A stretch of DNA of 64,000 nucleotides from JALNZF01 sp964447405 (lineage in GTDB: Bacteria > Nitrospirota > UBA9217): positions 434,001-498,000 of the forward strand of contig CAYUSP010000003.1 in NCBI GenBank assembly GCA_964447405.1. The letters are read 5' to 3'. Made by a program: the position numbers and the translations under genes. This document shows positions 34,304 through 44,053 of the stretch, one piece after another (the first letter of the stretch is position 1; every line of letters starts with the position of its first letter). The notes below the pieces were generated by a model. That model searched no databases. It was not told the origin of the DNA and worked only from the letters and a program-made list of their open reading frames with translations.

Positions 34304-35371
34304 ATGAACTTCTTCATCCTTTTACTGACTCTGGTCGTGCTGTTGTCCGGCTGCGCCAGCACGACGGTCGGCATAAAGCAGGAGGCAGGTCCCGACAGGG
34401 ACCTGCATATGAAGAACGTCACCCGGCTCACCCATGACGGTGACAATGGAGAAGCTTACTTCTCAGGGAACGGGAAGAAGCTTATTTTCCAGTCGAGCCG
34501 CAACGGGTATGAGTGCGACAAGATCTGGACCATGAACATCGATGGGACGGACAAGCGCATGGTAAGTCCGGACCACGGGGCGCATACCTGCTCCTATTTC
34601 CTTTCCGACACTCGGATCATGTTTGCATCGACCAGCCATTTGCCCGGCGCATGCCCGCCCAGGCCCGATACTCCAAAGGGCGCCCGGTACGTATGGTCAT
34701 TGTATCCCTATGACATCTACAGCGCCGACGCGGACGGCTCGAATATGAAGCGATTGACGGATAATCCAAAATACGACGCGGAACCAGTGGTCTCCTCTGA
34801 CGGAACGCGGATCGTGTTCGGCTCCCAGCGCGAGGGGAACTTCGATGTCTATGTCATGGACATCGACGGTGCCAATGTGCGGCGGCTTACGGAGCGAATG
34901 GGCTACAACGGCGGGCCATGGTTCTCGCCGGACGGGAGCAAGATCGTCTGGCGCGCCTGGCATCCCGAGACCGATGCGGAAAAAGCGCAATGGAAGGACT
35001 GCATGGAAAAAAACTATATCGTCGCGGTCCCGCTCGACCTCTGGGTCATGGATGCCGACGGCTCGAACAAACGCCTCCTATTGAAGAACGGCGCTACGAA
35101 TTGGGCCCCTTCCTGGCATCCGAACGGCAAGCGCATCATCTTTTCCTCGAACATGGACGACTGGCGCGCGGACATCAAACAGTACGGCCACAATTTCGAA
35201 ATCTACCTGATCAACCTTGACGGAACCGGCCTTGAGCGGATCACCTTCAATAAGACCTTTGACTCTTTCCCCATGTTCTCTCCTGACGGCAGAAAACTGT
35301 CCTTTGCTTCCAACCGCGATCCGCAGAAACCCCGCCAGACGGACATTTTCATCGGGGACTGGGAAGAATAA
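34304..35371 (+). CDS. TolB-like WD40/PD40 beta-propeller lipoprotein
   Basis: A 355-residue lipoprotein with the lipobox LLSGC near residue 17. The mature part is a propeller of PD40 repeats, each reading like WFSPDGSKIVWRA or MNIDGTDKRMV (for example DVYVMDIDGANVRRLTERMG). This is the same repeat type as the TolB C-terminal propeller, but the N-terminal TolB domain is missing, so it is not TolB itself. It is likely periplasmic and membrane-anchored. Start: ATG with CCGGAGG upstream. It stands alone between the REC-PilZ gene and a kinase gene. Confidence 0.82.
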   Translation: MNFFILLLTLVVLLSGCASTTVGIKQEAGPDRDLHMKNVTRLTHDGDNGEAYFSGNGKKLIFQSSRNGYECDKIWTMNIDGTDKRMVSPDHGAHTCSYFLSDTRIMFASTSHLPGACPPRPDTPKGARYVWSLYPYDIYSADADGSNMKRLTDNPKYDAEPVVSSDGTRIVFGSQREGNFDVYVMDIDGANVRRLTERMGYNGGPWFSPDGSKIVWRAWHPETDAEKAQWKDCMEKNYIVAVPLDLWVMDADGSNKRLLLKNGATNWAPSWHPNGKRIIFSSNMDDWRADIKQYGHNFEIYLINLDGTGLERITFNKTFDSFPMFSPDGRKLSFASNRDPQKPRQTDIFIGDWEE

Positions 35372-35521
35372 AATCCGCCTAAACCCTCCCCTTGAATGCT
35401 GATCCAGATTCATTCCCTGAAGAACCACAAAAGCACGAATCTCTGTTATAATTTCCCTATCCGGTAAGAATGCGCATACGATACCCTCTGGAGTGCCGCG
35501 GCATCATCGCGGAGGAGATTC

Positions 35522-38500
35522 ATGGCGGACAAGAAAAAAGCTGATAAAGCTCGAAGCACTTCGGTCAAAAGGGGAAAAACCGCAACAAGCGCGAAGGCCC
35601 CTAAATCCGGAAAGCGAGCGTCCGCAGCCTCCGGAAAAACAACGCCCTCCGAAAAAGACCAGTGGCGAGAACTCGTTGATACATCAGCCGCCTGGATCTG
35701 GAAGACCGATGCGGACATAAAACATACCTATACGAACACCTTCGTAACAAAATGCCTTGGCTACCCGCCCGACGAATTCCTGCGCCTTAGAACACTTGAC
35801 CTTATTCATCCTGACGACCGCGACCAGGTGAGAAACCTTTTGAAGCATGCCATGGCCCGGGGAAAAGGCTGGTCAGAGGAAGTCCTGCGCTGGCGTCATA
35901 AGGACGGCTCGTGGAGATATATCGAATCCAGCGGATCGGGGTTGTTCGACAAAAAAGGTAACTTCCTGGGCCTCTGTGGAGTAGACCGCGATATCACGGA
36001 CCAATTGAACTCTGCAAGGGACATGAAGGAGCGCGAGGCAAGATTGCGGAACGCGCAGCAACTCTCCCACATCGGCGACTGGATGTATACCATTCAAAGC
36101 GACACGCTTCGTTGGTCCGATGAGCTCTATCGGATATTCGAGATAGACCCCGCAAAGACCGGGTTGTCCCTGGATCACCTGCTCAACAGGATCCATCCCG
36201 AGGACCGCGCCACCTTTAAGGCGGAATTGTCCGACAACCTTCCGTTCCGCTCTGATTACCGCATCCTGCTCCCGGATGGCCGCGTCAAATACATCCAGGA
36301 AAAGATCGTGGTCCATCGCGATCAACAGGGTTTGGTTACCAGTTACTCGGGGACCGCGCAGGATATCACGGAACGAAAACTAACCGAGAGCAAGCTTAAG
36401 GAAGACGCCGAGCTGTTCCAATCGCTTACCGAGCAGTCTATCACCGGCGTCACCCTGATCCAGGACAATGTCTTTGTCTATGTGAATCCCCACCTTGCCA
36501 AGATACTGGGATACCAGGTCGTGGAAATGATCGGACTCTCCCCGCACGACCTCGCTGACGAGGACGACCGCCAGATGGTGCAGGAGCAGTTCCGCAAACG
36601 GCTCTCGGGTGAAGTTTCCAGTGTCCGCTACTCGTTCAAGACTCATACAAAAACGGGAGAACCAAAAAACCTCGAGATCCACGGCGCGGCTATCACGTTC
36701 AGAGGACGCCCCGCGATCATGGCCACGGTCCTGGATATCACCGAACGCAAGCAGGCAGAGGAAACCTTGCGGCGGAGTGAAGCCCGATACCGAACGCTGT
36801 ATGAAGGCACTCCGGTCATGATGCATTCCATCAATGCACAGGGGTTACTCGTCAGCGTTAGCGATCAGTGGTTAAAGACTCTTGGATATGCCAGGGAGGA
36901 AGTTTTAGGAAGACGTTCCACCGAGTTCCTGGATGAGCCGTCCGGCATGTATGCCAGGACCGTGGTCATCCCGGAATTCATGCGAACGGGTACCTGCACC
37001 AACATCCCCTACACATTCGTAAAAAAGAACGGGGAGCGAGTTGATACGCTCCTCTCGGCCATTGCCGAACGTGATGAATCCGGAAATGTCATGCGCTCGC
37101 TGGCGGTCATCGTCGATATGACGGAGAAAAAGCGGACCGAGGATGCTCTGCGCAATAGCGAGAAAATGCTCCAGACGATTATCGACGCCGAACCGGAATG
37201 CGTCAAGCTGCTCGACGTGAATGCGAACCTGATCATGATGAACCGTGCAGGGCTCGAAATGCTCCAGGTTGAAACGCTTGAGCAGGTGAAAGGCCAATGC
37301 GTCTGCCCGCTGATCACTTCCGAATATAAAGACCCTTTCCTGGACCTTACCAAACGGGTCTTTCAGGGAGAATCGGGTACCCTGCTGTTTGAGATCGTCG
37401 GCGTGAAAGGCCGCCATTTGTGGCTGGAGACGCATGCTGTCCCGCTGCGGAATGAAAAGGAAGAGATCATTGCGCTGCTGGGACTTACCCGCAATGTAAC
37501 CGAGCGCATTCAAAAGGACGAGGCGCTCCGCCAAAGCGAAGAGCGGTTCCGGGCGATCACCATGACCGCAACCGACGCGATCCTGCTTATGGATGACCGG
37601 GGAAGGATCGTTTATTGGAATCCCGCCGCCGAACGCATATTCGATTACTCTGCCGAGGAAGCGCAGGGGCAGGATCTTCACAAATTCCTCGCCCCCCAGA
37701 GAATGCAAGGAAACTACCAGAAAGGATTTGCCCGCTTTGTCGTGACCGGCCAGGGCCCGGTGATCAACAAGGCCGTGGAATTGGTCGCGATGAAAAAGGA
37801 TGGGACGGAGTTTCCCATCGAGGTCTCTACTTCAGCGATGAACATCAGCGGTAAATGGCACGCGCTCGGCATGGTCCGCGATATCACCGAGCGGAAACGG
37901 GCGGAGGAGGCGCTGCGCGAGAACCAGGCCCGGCTCGACCTTGCGCTGCAGTCGGCCCATATGGGCGTTTGGCGCTGGGAGATCAAGGAGAACAGGCGGT
38001 ATTTCGACGAACTGACCTGCCAATTGCTCGGGGTCGCAGCGGAGACATTCACCGGTACCGCTGAGGAATTTTACCAGACAGTGCATCCCGAAGATCGCGA
38101 GAAGGTCAATGCCGCGCTCAGCAGGACCTTGGAACGAGATGCACTCTATGAACCCGCATACCGCGTCATATGGCCTGACGGTAGCGTTCGTCATATCGCG
38201 GCGCGTGCCAAACTGGTCCGCGACGAAAAAGGACAGCCCACGAGGATCAACGGCATTTTGTGGGACGTAACGGACCAGAATCTCCTTGAGCAGGAGCTCA
38301 TCAAGACACAGAAGCTAGAATCGATAGGCACGCTGGCCGGAGGCATTGCCCACGATTTCAATAATCTTCTGCAGGGGATCTTCGGCTATATCTCCATGGC
38401 GAAACTGACCTATGATCAAAAAGAAAAGTCCCTTGCCATGCTGGAGCAGGCCGAGAAGGCGCTGCACCTGTCGGTGAACCTCACCTCCCAGCTCCTGACT

Positions 38501-39418
38501 TTCTCCAAAGGAGGGAAGCCGGTCAAAAAAATCTTTGCCCTGCGGCCGGTAATCGAGAATTCCGTAAAATTCGCCCTGAGCGGGTCCCCCGTGACCCCAG
38601 TGGTCATCATCGACGATGATCTCAGTTCAATCGACGCGGACGAAGGCCAGGTCGGCCAGGTGATCCAGAACATCGTCCTGAACGCTGAACAAGCCATGCC
38701 GCTTGGCGGCACCATCATGATCAAGGCTGAGAATGTCCCGGCATCCCGCGTGCCCTCTCTGCAGGGTGAAGCAAAGGATCACTATATCGCAATATCCATT
38801 CAGGACCAGGGGACCGGTATTCCCGCGGATCATGTGCCGAGGATCTTCGATCCCTACTTCACAACAAAGGAAAAAGGGAGCGGCCTCGGGCTCGCCACCT
38901 CTTACTCCATCATCAGGAATCATGGCGGCACGATCACGGTGATCTCGGAATTGGGCAAGGGAACCGTTTTCACCATTTATCTCCCTGCCACTGATGCACA
39001 GGCGGTGCAGGCAGTTGTGTCCCTGGCAAGCACCACTGTGCGGAAGGGCCGCATCCTGGTGATGGATGATGAGCAGGTCGTCCGGGAGATCGCCGGAGAG
39101 CTCATTCGCGAACTGGGCCACGAAGTGGATTTCGCGGAGCACGGAGAGGAGGCTCTGGATAAATACCAGCAAGCAATGGCGAACGGAAAGCCCTTTGATA
39201 TCGTCATCCTCGACCTCACGATCCGGGGCGGCATGGGCGGGCTAAAAACAGTGAAAAAACTGCTGGAGATGGACCCCGGAGTGAAAGCAGTGGTTTCGAG
39301 CGGCTACTCCGACGATGCCGATGCCGCGGACTACCATAAACAGGGGTTCAAAACGTACCTGAAGAAACCCTATACTATCGACAGTCTGCGCGAAGTACTG
39401 AACGAAATGTTAGCGTGA
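35522..39418 (+). CDS. Hybrid histidine kinase with seven PAS domains
   Basis: A 1298-residue soluble hybrid kinase. Residues 1-45 are a Lys/Ala/Ser-rich tail (KKKADKARSTSVKRGK). About seven PAS domains follow (roughly 50-915), several with the DITERK exit motif. Next come the HisKA domain with His944 (GGIAHDFNNLLQGIFGYIS), an ATPase domain with DQGTGIP and GSGLGLATSYSI, and a C-terminal receiver with Asp1231 (VVILDLTIRGGMGG). No membrane segment is seen, so it senses a cytoplasmic signal, perhaps redox or a ligand. GCGGAGGAGATTC precedes the ATG. The next gene is a paralogue of the same design. Confidence 0.9.
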   Translation: MADKKKADKARSTSVKRGKTATSAKAPKSGKRASAASGKTTPSEKDQWRELVDTSAAWIWKTDADIKHTYTNTFVTKCLGYPPDEFLRLRTLDLIHPDDRDQVRNLLKHAMARGKGWSEEVLRWRHKDGSWRYIESSGSGLFDKKGNFLGLCGVDRDITDQLNSARDMKEREARLRNAQQLSHIGDWMYTIQSDTLRWSDELYRIFEIDPAKTGLSLDHLLNRIHPEDRATFKAELSDNLPFRSDYRILLPDGRVKYIQEKIVVHRDQQGLVTSYSGTAQDITERKLTESKLKEDAELFQSLTEQSITGVTLIQDNVFVYVNPHLAKILGYQVVEMIGLSPHDLADEDDRQMVQEQFRKRLSGEVSSVRYSFKTHTKTGEPKNLEIHGAAITFRGRPAIMATVLDITERKQAEETLRRSEARYRTLYEGTPVMMHSINAQGLLVSVSDQWLKTLGYAREEVLGRRSTEFLDEPSGMYARTVVIPEFMRTGTCTNIPYTFVKKNGERVDTLLSAIAERDESGNVMRSLAVIVDMTEKKRTEDALRNSEKMLQTIIDAEPECVKLLDVNANLIMMNRAGLEMLQVETLEQVKGQCVCPLITSEYKDPFLDLTKRVFQGESGTLLFEIVGVKGRHLWLETHAVPLRNEKEEIIALLGLTRNVTERIQKDEALRQSEERFRAITMTATDAILLMDDRGRIVYWNPAAERIFDYSAEEAQGQDLHKFLAPQRMQGNYQKGFARFVVTGQGPVINKAVELVAMKKDGTEFPIEVSTSAMNISGKWHALGMVRDITERKRAEEALRENQARLDLALQSAHMGVWRWEIKENRRYFDELTCQLLGVAAETFTGTAEEFYQTVHPEDREKVNAALSRTLERDALYEPAYRVIWPDGSVRHIAARAKLVRDEKGQPTRINGILWDVTDQNLLEQELIKTQKLESIGTLAGGIAHDFNNLLQGIFGYISMAKLTYDQKEKSLAMLEQAEKALHLSVNLTSQLLTFSKGGKPVKKIFALRPVIENSVKFALSGSPVTPVVIIDDDLSSIDADEGQVGQVIQNIVLNAEQAMPLGGTIMIKAENVPASRVPSLQGEAKDHYIAISIQDQGTGIPADHVPRIFDPYFTTKEKGSGLGLATSYSIIRNHGGTITVISELGKGTVFTIYLPATDAQAVQAVVSLASTTVRKGRILVMDDEQVVREIAGELIRELGHEVDFAEHGEEALDKYQQAMANGKPFDIVILDLTIRGGMGGLKTVKKLLEMDPGVKAVVSSGYSDDADAADYHKQGFKTYLKKPYTIDSLREVLNEMLA

Positions 39419-39580
39419 GTTAATTCCGGCTGCAAACTACATCCGTATTCGAAGCCATGATCCTTCCCCAAAACCATCTTGCCACCACGAAAACAAACTC
39501 TTTTTGATATACTTGCCATAATTGCTCTTGGTCCCCTGGAAATGCCGTGATTCAAGGACCGGATGTAACCGGAGGAGTGC

Positions 39581-42500
39581 ATGTCTCAAAAGAAGAAACC
39601 AGCGAAAAAAAAGATCGCAAAAACAAAAAACGCTGCAAAGAAGCCCGCTGCCAAATCCCGGACTAAGAAAGTAGGCATGTCCGAGCCCGTGTCTTCCAAG
39701 GCGGGTAAACAGCCCCGACAAAACGCCGACGAGCGCAGACTTATGGAGAGAACACTGCACATGAATGAAACAGTCTATCAGCAGATCATGGATTCCATGA
39801 CTGACAGCCTTACCATACTGAATGCGTACGGGACCATTCTATTCGCCAACAGCCAGGCTGCGCACAACCTATCCGGCCTCGCCCCTTCCACGATCATAGG
39901 AAGGAACATATCCCGGTTTGTTCCCCAGGCGCAGGCTGAGAACCTGGTGGAAAAATATCGACGCGTTATTGCCACCAACAAGCCGCTCGTGCAGGAAGTC
40001 ATGGTTACCCTCAAGGGCGTTGACCGGTGGTTCATCAACACCCTGCAGCCCATCTCCAGCGGGACAAGCAACATTCCCTTGCTCCTATCCACGTCACGGG
40101 ACATAACGGGGCGCAAACTCAGAGAGGCCAATCTCATTGAAAGCGAGGAGAAGTTCCGTTCGATCTATAACAACATCGGCATTGGGGTCGCGTTAATCGG
40201 GCAGGGTATGGAGGTCCTCTCGCTGAATCCGCAGATGCAGCAATGGTTCCCCCACATCAATCTCGAACAACACAGCCTTTGCTATCGGAGCTTCAACACT
40301 CCGCCACGAGACACTCCCTGCAATTATTGTCCAACTCTCCATACCCTGAAGGATGGCAAGGTCCATACCGCGGTTACGGACACGCCGACGCCGGATGGGA
40401 TCCGACACTACCAGATCATATCCTCGCCCCTTATGGCCGCAGACGGTTCGATATCCGCGGCCATAGAAATGGTCGAGGACATCACTGATCGCAAAAGGGC
40501 GACGGATGCGCTGAGCGAAAGCCAGACCCTGCTGATGACACAACTTCAAAACTCCCCGGACATCGTCATGGTGCTGGACAGGCAGTACCGCTACATCAGC
40601 CTGAACAAGGTGGTGTTCTCGAACAATACCGTTGAGAACCTGATCGGGGAAAACGCAATAACGGTGCTCCCCGAGCATGTGCGTGCGATGGTGCAAAATG
40701 AGATCAACACGTGCTTTTCCACGAACACCGTTCGCACCTTTGAACATGAGGCAGGAATCGGGCAATGGGCACTGGCCCGGGTCGTCCCGCTGCCGTCCCT
40801 TGGCCAGACGGACCGTGTCATGATCATTTCGACAGACATAACCGAACGCAAAATGGCCGAGCATGCGCTTAAAGAAAGCGAGGCACGCTTCCGTGAACTG
40901 TTCGAGAATGCGGCCGACGCCATCTTTCTTGCCGACATGGATACCGGCGTGATCGTTGACGCAAATCGGGCAGCATCCGTACTCATGGCAATGCCGCATG
41001 AGAAGATCATCGGTCTTCATCAAAGCCATTTACATCCACCGAAGAAGATTACCTACAGCAAAGCGGCCTTTCATCAGCACAAGGTGGCTGCAGCGCAAAG
41101 CATGCCGGCTCATCCCGTAGAACATGCGATCGTCCGTCCTGACGGCACTGAGGTTCCCATCGAGATATTGGCTTCGGAGGTCACGTTCAAGGGGCAACGA
41201 TGCCTTATGGGGACATTCCGCAACCTTACGGAACGTAAAAAAGCCGAAGAGAAACTTCTGACGAGCGAAAGCCGTTTGAAAGAATCCCAGCGAACCGCCA
41301 AGATCGGCAACTGGAGCTGGGATGTGGTGAACAATACCCTGGACTGGTCGGAAGAGGCCTTCCGGCGGTTCGATACTGATCCTGCAACCTTCACGCCCAC
41401 AGTCCAATATTATGTGGACCGTATCCATCCCGATGACCGGGCATCCATACAAAAGGCGATCCAGGATAGTCTTGAGAACGATTCGCCCTATCATATCCAG
41501 CCAAGGATCACCAATGAGAACGGCAGGAAATGGGTGCTGGAGGGCTTTGGATTCGTGGAACGGGACGCGAACGGTAAACCGCTCCGGTTCGCGGGGACCG
41601 TCCAGGACATCACTGACCGCGTGCGCTCCGAGGATACATTACGCAGAAGCGAGAGGGCCCTTTCAGAGGCACAGCGCATTGCGCATATCGGCAGCCTGGA
41701 GTTCGATGTCCCGCTTCGCACTGCGCGCTTCTCTTCCGAATTGATGAGGATACTCGACCTTGATCCTTCCGCTCCTACACCTTCCTTTGAGGAGTTTCAG
41801 CGCTTCGTTCACCCGGACGATCGTAGTGCATTCCTGAGCTCCTGCGAGCGCGTATTCCAACAAGGTGTGCCGTTCTACATTGATTACCGGTTGCAGCTTC
41901 CGAGCGGTATCCTCAAGCATGTGCAGTGCATAGGCAAGCCCTACGCTACCCCCGACAGCCAGTCCATTACATTCCACGCGACCATCCAGGATATCACCGA
42001 CCGCAAACGTGCAGAGGAAAAGATCAGGCAAAATGAGGAGTTCATCAGAAACATCCTCGACACCGTGGACGAGGGCTTCATCGTCATTGACCGCGATTAC
42101 CGCATCCTAACTGCCAACAAAGCCTACTGCAAACAGGTCGAGAAACCATGCGAAGAGGTAATCAGCAAACATTGCCACGAGGTCTCGCACCAGCTTTACA
42201 AACCCTGCTTTGAAGAGGGCGAGGACTGCGCCGCCTGGCACGTGTTCGAGACCGGCATACCCCATAGCACCACCCATCAGCACCGGGATGCGCGCGGAGG
42301 CATCGTCTACGTAGAGACCAAAGGCTATCCGATCAAGGACAGCTCGGGCGTGGTCACCTCGGTCATCGAAACGATCAACAACATTACCGAGCGGCACCTC
42401 CTCGAAGAAGAGCGCCTCAAGACGCAAAAGCTCGAATCCATCGGCACGCTAGCAGGCGGCATTGCCCACGACTTCAACAACCTGCTGCAGGGCGTCTTCG

Positions 42501-43534
42501 GCTACATCTCCATGGCAAAGCTGACGTTTGACCAGCGTGATAAATCGCTCGAAATGCTCGAGCAGGCTGAGAAGGCACTGCACCAGTCCGTCAATCTCAC
42601 GACCCAGCTCCTGACCTTCTCCAAAGGCGGCAAGCCTGTCAAAAAACGCATGACGCTCAAACCCGTGATCGAGAACGCGGTGAAATTCGCCCTGAGCGGC
42701 TCGCGCTCCGAGTATCGGATCACGAGCGATCCGGACCTTTGGCAGGTCGAGGCGGACGGCGGCCAGCTTGGCCAGGTGATCCAGAACATCGTGTTGAACG
42801 CGGACCAGGCCATGCCGCTCGGCGGGAGCGTTGCGATCATTGCCCGCAACCTCCCGGCATCCGACGAGCTGCGGCCGCCGAACCTGGCACAACGGGACTA
42901 TGTCCTGATCTCGATCCAGGACAACGGTGTGGGTATTTCCGAACAGTATCTCGGCAAGATCTTCGATCCCTATTTCACCACCAAGGAAAAAGGCAGCGGC
43001 CTGGGCCTGGCAACCTCCTACTCCATCATCAGAAATCACGACGGCATGGTAGAGGTCAGATCAGAAATCGGCAAGGGAACGACCTTCCGGATCTATCTTC
43101 CCGCATCAGCGGCCGTTGCAGCGAAGATGATCAGTGCGGCGGTTCCCTTGGGAACGCGAATCGGCAGGATCCTGGTCATGGACGACGAAGTGATGATCAG
43201 AAAGGTGGCTGGCGAACTGCTGAAAGCGCTCGGCCATACTCCCTCCTTTGCGGACAAAGGGGAAACAGCACTCGATGCCTACCAGAAAGCGCGAGAGTCC
43301 GGCCAGCCCTTTGATATCGTCATTTTGGATCTGACCATCCGGGGCGGTATGGGCGGAGAGGATGCCTTGAAAAAGTTGCTGGAGCTCGACCCCGGTGTGA
43401 AGGCAGTAGTCTCGAGCGGCTATTCAGATGACGCCTCTTTTACCAATTACCAGGAGCAGGGATTTAAGGCCTTCCTGAAGAAACCCTATAATATCGTGGA
43501 ACTCCAGAATACGCTGAATGCCCTGCTGGTGTAA
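39581..43534 (+). CDS. Hybrid histidine kinase with multiple PAS domains (paralogue)
   Basis: A 1317-residue soluble hybrid kinase, paralogous to the gene before it. The tail (1-50) is again Lys/Ala-rich (KKKPAKKKIAKTKNAAKKPA). About seven PAS domains follow. The HisKA His963 is in GGIAHDFNNLLQGVFGYIS, the ATPase domain has DNGVGIS and GSGLGLATSYS, and the C-terminal receiver has Asp1250. Two PAS domains contain Cys/His clusters: RDTPCNYCPTLHTL and KHCHEVSHQLYKPC with EDCAAWH, which could bind metal or act as redox switches. GGAGGAGTGC precedes the ATG. The high similarity of the kinase cores points to a tandem duplication. Confidence 0.9.
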   Translation: MSQKKKPAKKKIAKTKNAAKKPAAKSRTKKVGMSEPVSSKAGKQPRQNADERRLMERTLHMNETVYQQIMDSMTDSLTILNAYGTILFANSQAAHNLSGLAPSTIIGRNISRFVPQAQAENLVEKYRRVIATNKPLVQEVMVTLKGVDRWFINTLQPISSGTSNIPLLLSTSRDITGRKLREANLIESEEKFRSIYNNIGIGVALIGQGMEVLSLNPQMQQWFPHINLEQHSLCYRSFNTPPRDTPCNYCPTLHTLKDGKVHTAVTDTPTPDGIRHYQIISSPLMAADGSISAAIEMVEDITDRKRATDALSESQTLLMTQLQNSPDIVMVLDRQYRYISLNKVVFSNNTVENLIGENAITVLPEHVRAMVQNEINTCFSTNTVRTFEHEAGIGQWALARVVPLPSLGQTDRVMIISTDITERKMAEHALKESEARFRELFENAADAIFLADMDTGVIVDANRAASVLMAMPHEKIIGLHQSHLHPPKKITYSKAAFHQHKVAAAQSMPAHPVEHAIVRPDGTEVPIEILASEVTFKGQRCLMGTFRNLTERKKAEEKLLTSESRLKESQRTAKIGNWSWDVVNNTLDWSEEAFRRFDTDPATFTPTVQYYVDRIHPDDRASIQKAIQDSLENDSPYHIQPRITNENGRKWVLEGFGFVERDANGKPLRFAGTVQDITDRVRSEDTLRRSERALSEAQRIAHIGSLEFDVPLRTARFSSELMRILDLDPSAPTPSFEEFQRFVHPDDRSAFLSSCERVFQQGVPFYIDYRLQLPSGILKHVQCIGKPYATPDSQSITFHATIQDITDRKRAEEKIRQNEEFIRNILDTVDEGFIVIDRDYRILTANKAYCKQVEKPCEEVISKHCHEVSHQLYKPCFEEGEDCAAWHVFETGIPHSTTHQHRDARGGIVYVETKGYPIKDSSGVVTSVIETINNITERHLLEEERLKTQKLESIGTLAGGIAHDFNNLLQGVFGYISMAKLTFDQRDKSLEMLEQAEKALHQSVNLTTQLLTFSKGGKPVKKRMTLKPVIENAVKFALSGSRSEYRITSDPDLWQVEADGGQLGQVIQNIVLNADQAMPLGGSVAIIARNLPASDELRPPNLAQRDYVLISIQDNGVGISEQYLGKIFDPYFTTKEKGSGLGLATSYSIIRNHDGMVEVRSEIGKGTTFRIYLPASAAVAAKMISAAVPLGTRIGRILVMDDEVMIRKVAGELLKALGHTPSFADKGETALDAYQKARESGQPFDIVILDLTIRGGMGGEDALKKLLELDPGVKAVVSSGYSDDASFTNYQEQGFKAFLKKPYNIVELQNTLNALLV

Positions 43535-43591
43535 GGGGAGTTGGCAGCAATCGTTTCGCCTTTCAACGGGAAGGTCGGCAGGGATGGATTG

Positions 43592-44043
43592 ACACCTCCC
43601 CCTTTCAAGGGGGAGATTAAGAGTGGGATGGGTTTCTCCATGCAAGGTCAAACCAACAAGACAATACTCGACCGCAAACTGCAACGCACACTACGCAGCA
43701 ATAGGACGGGCGCGGAGAAAAAGCTCTGGCGGAATTTGCGTAGTAGGCAATTTGATGGCTGCAAGTTCCGCCGTCAGCATCCGTTTGAGAATTACATACT
43801 CGATTTTGTTTGTCTTGATAAAAAGTTAATTGTTGAGGTTGACGGTGGACAGCATTCTGATACTGTTCGATCTGACCAGGCACGAACAGCTTTTCTGGAA
43901 AAGGGCGGTTTCACAGTTCTACGGTTTTGGAATCATGAGGTTATGGCACATATAGAGGCAGTAAAAGCAAGCATGTGGAGTGCTCTCCATGATGACGAAA
44001 CAAACCCATCCCCACCCCGTCCCTCCCCTTGAAAGGGAGGGTG
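43592..44043. repeat. Inverted repeats bracketing DUF559 gene
   Basis: CACCTCCCCCTTTCAAGGGG at 43592 and its inverse CCCCTTGAAAGGGAGGGTG ending at 44043, together with GGGATGGGTTT (about 43624) and AAACCCATCCC (44002), form imperfect inverted terminal repeats around a single gene. DUF559 genes are often found within such C-rich palindromic repeats, which suggests that the unit moves as a whole. The right repeat encodes the last residues of the DUF559 protein. Confidence 0.65.
43640..44032 (+). CDS. DUF559 domain endonuclease-like protein
   Basis: A 130-residue protein with the restriction-endonuclease-like fold of the Vsr family. RTGAEKKLWRNLRSRQFDGC, KFRRQHPFENYILDFVCLDK and KLIVEVDGGQH contain the probable catalytic D...E-x-D residues. 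DUF559 proteins are predicted DNA nucleases of unknown role, often within repeat-bounded units. The ATG at 43640 is chosen because the conserved part begins soon after. A longer frame from about 43541 would translate the repeat. It splits the kinase cluster and has lower GC than the kinase genes. Confidence 0.85.
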   Translation: MQGQTNKTILDRKLQRTLRSNRTGAEKKLWRNLRSRQFDGCKFRRQHPFENYILDFVCLDKKLIVEVDGGQHSDTVRSDQARTAFLEKGGFTVLRFWNHEVMAHIEAVKASMWSALHDDETNPSPPRPSP

Positions 44044-44053
44044 AAACTGACTT

